A DNA stretch of 64,000 nt from DAIDKA01 sp036267975 (lineage in GTDB: Bacteria > Pseudomonadota > Gammaproteobacteria > Steroidobacterales > Steroidobacteraceae). A program made the translations under genes and the position numbers. This document shows, piece after piece, positions 61,877-64,000 of the stretch (the stretch's first letter is position 1; the number at the start of each line of letters is the position of its first letter). The DNA lies in the NCBI GenBank assembly GCA_036267975.1, contig DATAVA010000015.1:88081-152080 (forward strand), in the 5' to 3' direction. Under the pieces are notes generated by a model. It made no database searches. It saw only the letters and a program-made list of their open reading frames with translations, and was not told the DNA's origin.

Positions 61877-62406
61877 GTACCTCCTCTTCCATACACACCG
61901 CCGCGTCCGTCGGCATGGCCCTGGTTAATCGGGGCATTCAACTTGTTCGCACCATCGCGCAGCCCTCTTTTACTCAATTGGTGGTGCGGCTCGCACTGGC
62001 TGTGCCGTTTTGGAAGTCCGGCATGCTCAAGTGGGCGGGGTTCCTGCAACTGAAAGACACCGCCATCTACCTCTTCACCAGCGAGTTCAAATTGCACTTG
62101 CCCGGCGGCCCGTACGACTATCCAGCGCCAGCGGTGATGGCTTTTCTCTCCGGCTGCGGAGAGATCATATTTCCGACACTATTGTTCTTCGGGTTCGCGA
62201 CTCGCTTCGCGGCCACGGGCCTTCTGCTCATGACCTTCATCGTTGAACTAACGGTGCCTGACGGCTGGCCGATTCATATCACCTGGGCGGCGATGGCTGT
62301 CACCGTGATGTGTTGGGGTCCGGGGCGAATTTCGGTCGATCATGTCCTCGACGAACTAATTAATCGCAGACGTTCGGGTAATAAGCAGGTGCAGTCGCCG
62401 GTCTGA
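61873..62406 (+). CDS. DoxX family membrane protein
   Basis: A 177-residue protein with four transmembrane helices of the DoxX type (VVRLALAVPFWKSGMLKW, FLSGCGEIIFPTLLFFGFATRFAATGLLLM and the IHITWAAMAVTVMCWG helix). DoxX genes regularly close bufferin operons and may help in quinone-linked oxidation or transport. It begins inside the bufC stop codon. A hydrophilic N-terminal segment of about 25 residues precedes the first helix. Confidence 0.87.
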   Translation: MSTSSSIHTAASVGMALVNRGIQLVRTIAQPSFTQLVVRLALAVPFWKSGMLKWAGFLQLKDTAIYLFTSEFKLHLPGGPYDYPAPAVMAFLSGCGEIIFPTLLFFGFATRFAATGLLLMTFIVELTVPDGWPIHITWAAMAVTVMCWGPGRISVDHVLDELINRRRSGNKQVQSPV

Positions 62407-62526
62407 TCTGTTGAAACGGCGGAATGCGTGATCTGTATTGCGACTCGATGACGGTCTAATCATCCAATGCGCTGGAAAATCAGTTCCGCCGATCATCGCA
62501 TATCAAAATCCAAGGAGAACCGATTC

Positions 62527-63654
62527 ATGCAGATCACGAGACACCTTCTGTCGCTCGGCGTAGCGGCGAGTCTTTCAGCGGTAACTACATTGGCGCAAGC
62601 GCAAAGCGCGAACGTTGCGCTAGGGCACGCCGTTTTTGCCCTGACCAACGATGCACAGTCCAATTCGGTCAACGTGTACGCGCGCAACAGTGGCGGTACC
62701 CTCTCTTTTCTGCACTCTTTCGACACTGGCGGCCGTGGTAGCGGCGGCAAGATCGATCCCTTAGGTTCGCAGGGTTCCCTCGTGTTGAGCCAGGATCACA
62801 ACTGGCTTTTCGCGGTCAACGCCGGTAGCGGCACCCTAACCGTCTTCCGTGTACTCGGCACACAGTTGCTTCTGACCGACGAGGTCGCCACGGATGGGGC
62901 CGAGCCTACCTCCGTTACCCAACATGGGAACCTCGTCTACGTCCTGAATGCCGCCGGAAGTAGCAGTGTCTCAGGCTTCTATTTCACTGCCGGCCAGCTT
63001 TTTCCCGTCAAGAACTCGCTACAGTACCTGAGCGCGAATGGCGCGAATCCAGGCGCTGTGGCCTTCAGCGCAGATGGCCAACACTTGCTGGCAACCGAGA
63101 AGGCCAACAATGACGTCGATGTGTTCGAGGTACAGCCCAACGGCAGACTTTCCGCCGTGACCGTCAACCACAGCGCAGGTCCGGGCGCTTTTGCCGTTGC
63201 AGTTGCACCCAACGGGACGGCGATTGTGTCCGAGACGGGTAGTGGCGGGAACACCTCGGCCGTCTCCTCGTACGGCATCCACAGCAATGGCACGCTGACG
63301 ACCGTAAGCGCAAGCGTGCCTACCGATGGCGCCGCCAACTGCTGGAATGCGATTACGCCTGATGGTCGCTTTGTGTACGTCTCGAACTCGGCTACTTCCA
63401 CAATCTCTGGATTCTCAATCGGCGCCAACGGGACATTGACGGCGCTACCGGGGACCGTGGTCGGCTCGAATCCATCCGGATCCACTAACCTGGATATCGC
63501 AATCAGTGCCAACGGGAAGTTTCTGTACTCCCTTGACAGCGCGGCGGGTGCAATTGGTGAATTCGCAATCAATGCCAATGGCAGCCTGACCTCCCTCGGG
63601 ACGGTTGGTGGGCTACCCGCAGGCTCCAGTCTAAATGGAATAGCAGCCAACTAA
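62527..63654 (+). CDS. Secreted beta-propeller protein (YVTN/lactonase-like)
   Basis: The 375-residue precursor has a signal peptide (to about 25, ending AQAQS) and about seven repeats of the type SxDGxxLYVxNxxxxTISxFxI, e.g. TPDGRFVYVSNSATSTISGFSI and ANGKFLYSLDSAAG. This is the lactonase/YVTN-like propeller fold. The catalytic residues of 6-phosphogluconolactonase cannot be identified by eye. ATG 62527 follows AAGGAGAAC. It is separated from the DoxX gene by 120 bp and may be an independent unit of the same locus. Confidence 0.8.
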   Translation: MQITRHLLSLGVAASLSAVTTLAQAQSANVALGHAVFALTNDAQSNSVNVYARNSGGTLSFLHSFDTGGRGSGGKIDPLGSQGSLVLSQDHNWLFAVNAGSGTLTVFRVLGTQLLLTDEVATDGAEPTSVTQHGNLVYVLNAAGSSSVSGFYFTAGQLFPVKNSLQYLSANGANPGAVAFSADGQHLLATEKANNDVDVFEVQPNGRLSAVTVNHSAGPGAFAVAVAPNGTAIVSETGSGGNTSAVSSYGIHSNGTLTTVSASVPTDGAANCWNAITPDGRFVYVSNSATSTISGFSIGANGTLTALPGTVVGSNPSGSTNLDIAISANGKFLYSLDSAAGAIGEFAINANGSLTSLGTVGGLPAGSSLNGIAAN

Positions 63655-63665
63655 GGAGCGGGAGT

Positions 63666-63696
63666 GGGCGGCTGTCATACGCAGCCGCCCCTTCTT
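63666..63696 (+). terminator. Rho-independent terminator after the beta-propeller gene
   Basis: GGGCGGCTG pairs with CAGCCGCCC around a seven-base loop, followed by CTTCTT. It starts 12 bp after the stop codon and 38 bp before the next ATG. Confidence 0.8.
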
Positions 63697-63733
63697 AGCC
63701 GTATTTCCCTCGAAGCCCGGAGCACCTAGAGCG

Positions 63734-64000
63734 ATGAATACACGGAACGGTTCAGTATGGGTTTCCAGCTTGGCGCTACTGCTTTCGAGCGTGTCTGCTC
63801 ACGCCACCTCACGGCCAACCGTTGTAGAGCTGTATACGTCGGAGGGTTGCAGTTCGTGTCCGCCTGCCGAGGCATATTTGGGCGAACTTACTGGCAGAAG
63901 CGATGTACTCGCACTATCTTTTCACGTCGACTACTGGGACGACTTGGGATGGCGCGACCCATTCTCACTCGCCGCCTTCACAACCAGGCAGCGAGGGTAC
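63734..64000 (+). CDS. DUF1223 family thioredoxin-like protein (partial)
   Basis: The first 89 codons of a gene that runs off the window. A signal peptide (about 1-26) is followed by VVELYTSEGCSSCPPAEAYL, with the CSSC redox motif at about 40-43, and LALSFHVDYWDDLGWRDPFS, both diagnostic of DUF1223. These exported proteins are thought to act in thiol-disulphide chemistry and often accompany bufferin operons, which fits the neighbours. Confidence 0.88.
   Translation, partial: MNTRNGSVWVSSLALLLSSVSAHATSRPTVVELYTSEGCSSCPPAEAYLGELTGRSDVLALSFHVDYWDDLGWRDPFSLAAFTTRQRGY

Noticed and set aside
1..64000. CRISPR arrays, rRNA genes or complete tRNA genes
   Set aside because: No evenly spaced repeats and no rRNA landmarks were seen; the only tRNA sequence recognised is the half gene at 53465-53508.

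Overview
The window is high-GC DNA from a Gram-negative bacterium. It encodes a TonB-dependent receptor, several lipoproteins, a type IV pilin, a Rieske protein and outer-membrane beta-barrels. A textbook SAH riboswitch sits in front of ahcY, and the cstA-ybdD pair and the metK/ahcY arrangement are also present. These point to a proteobacterium, most likely a gammaproteobacterium of the Steroidobacter/Nevskia kind. The rank below class is inference only.

Layout of the chromosomal part. 1-3464: a Gld-like ABC exporter, a rhomboid protease and a LysE-type exporter, all on the minus strand. 3554-27914: a catabolic block with acetoacetyl-CoA synthetase, two aldehyde dehydrogenases, SDRs, an aldo/keto reductase, an AraC regulator, a TonB receptor, a sugar-isomerase-like protein, a PQQ alcohol dehydrogenase-cytochrome, a carboxylesterase, a ThDP enzyme, two amidohydrolase-2 proteins (one like LigW), a tetrahydrofolate-dependent O-demethylase very like LigM/DesA, an acyl-CoA dehydrogenase and a LysR regulator. 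This suits breakdown of methoxylated, lignin-derived aromatics. 28087-32765: fdhD, a PfkB (adenosine-kinase-like) kinase, metK and riboswitch-controlled ahcY, i.e. formate and methyl-group handling next to the demethylase. 32817-42918: cstA-ybdD, an orphan Rieske gene, asd, a zinc-ribbon protein, the molybdate transporter modBC/modA with a short antiparallel modE, an IMPase, a HAD hydrolase and a LigD-like SDR. 43173-50047: a REC-EAL protein, a haem lipoprotein and a haem-bearing beta-barrel, a TorF-type porin, then an ECF sigma / anti-sigma / subtilase-lipoprotein operon.

From about 50.07 kb the character changes. A pilE gene carries a frameshift, and the gene before it appears cut off at about 50.72 kb, exactly where a repeat begins that recurs at 53.2 kb. 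After AraC, cupin, VOC and small membrane genes comes the 3' half of a tRNA-Glu(CUC) gene (53465-53508) beside a tyrosine integrase, and then the remnant of a second integrase. This is an integration hot spot, and sequence to its right is visibly less GC-rich.

The acquired cargo has two systems. The first (55171-59458) is a five-gene operon with a LigF-like GST, an ABM monooxygenase, an SDR, a YghU-type GST and a YfcG-type GST, opposite a TetR gene. It looks like a mobile glutathione-dependent module, possibly for beta-aryl-ether cleavage. The second (59821-64000) is a bufferin-type RiPP operon: precursor (DUF2282), MNIO enzyme (DUF692), partner (DUF2063), DoxX protein, then a secreted beta-propeller and a DUF1223 thioredoxin-like protein, probably for copper or thiol stress.
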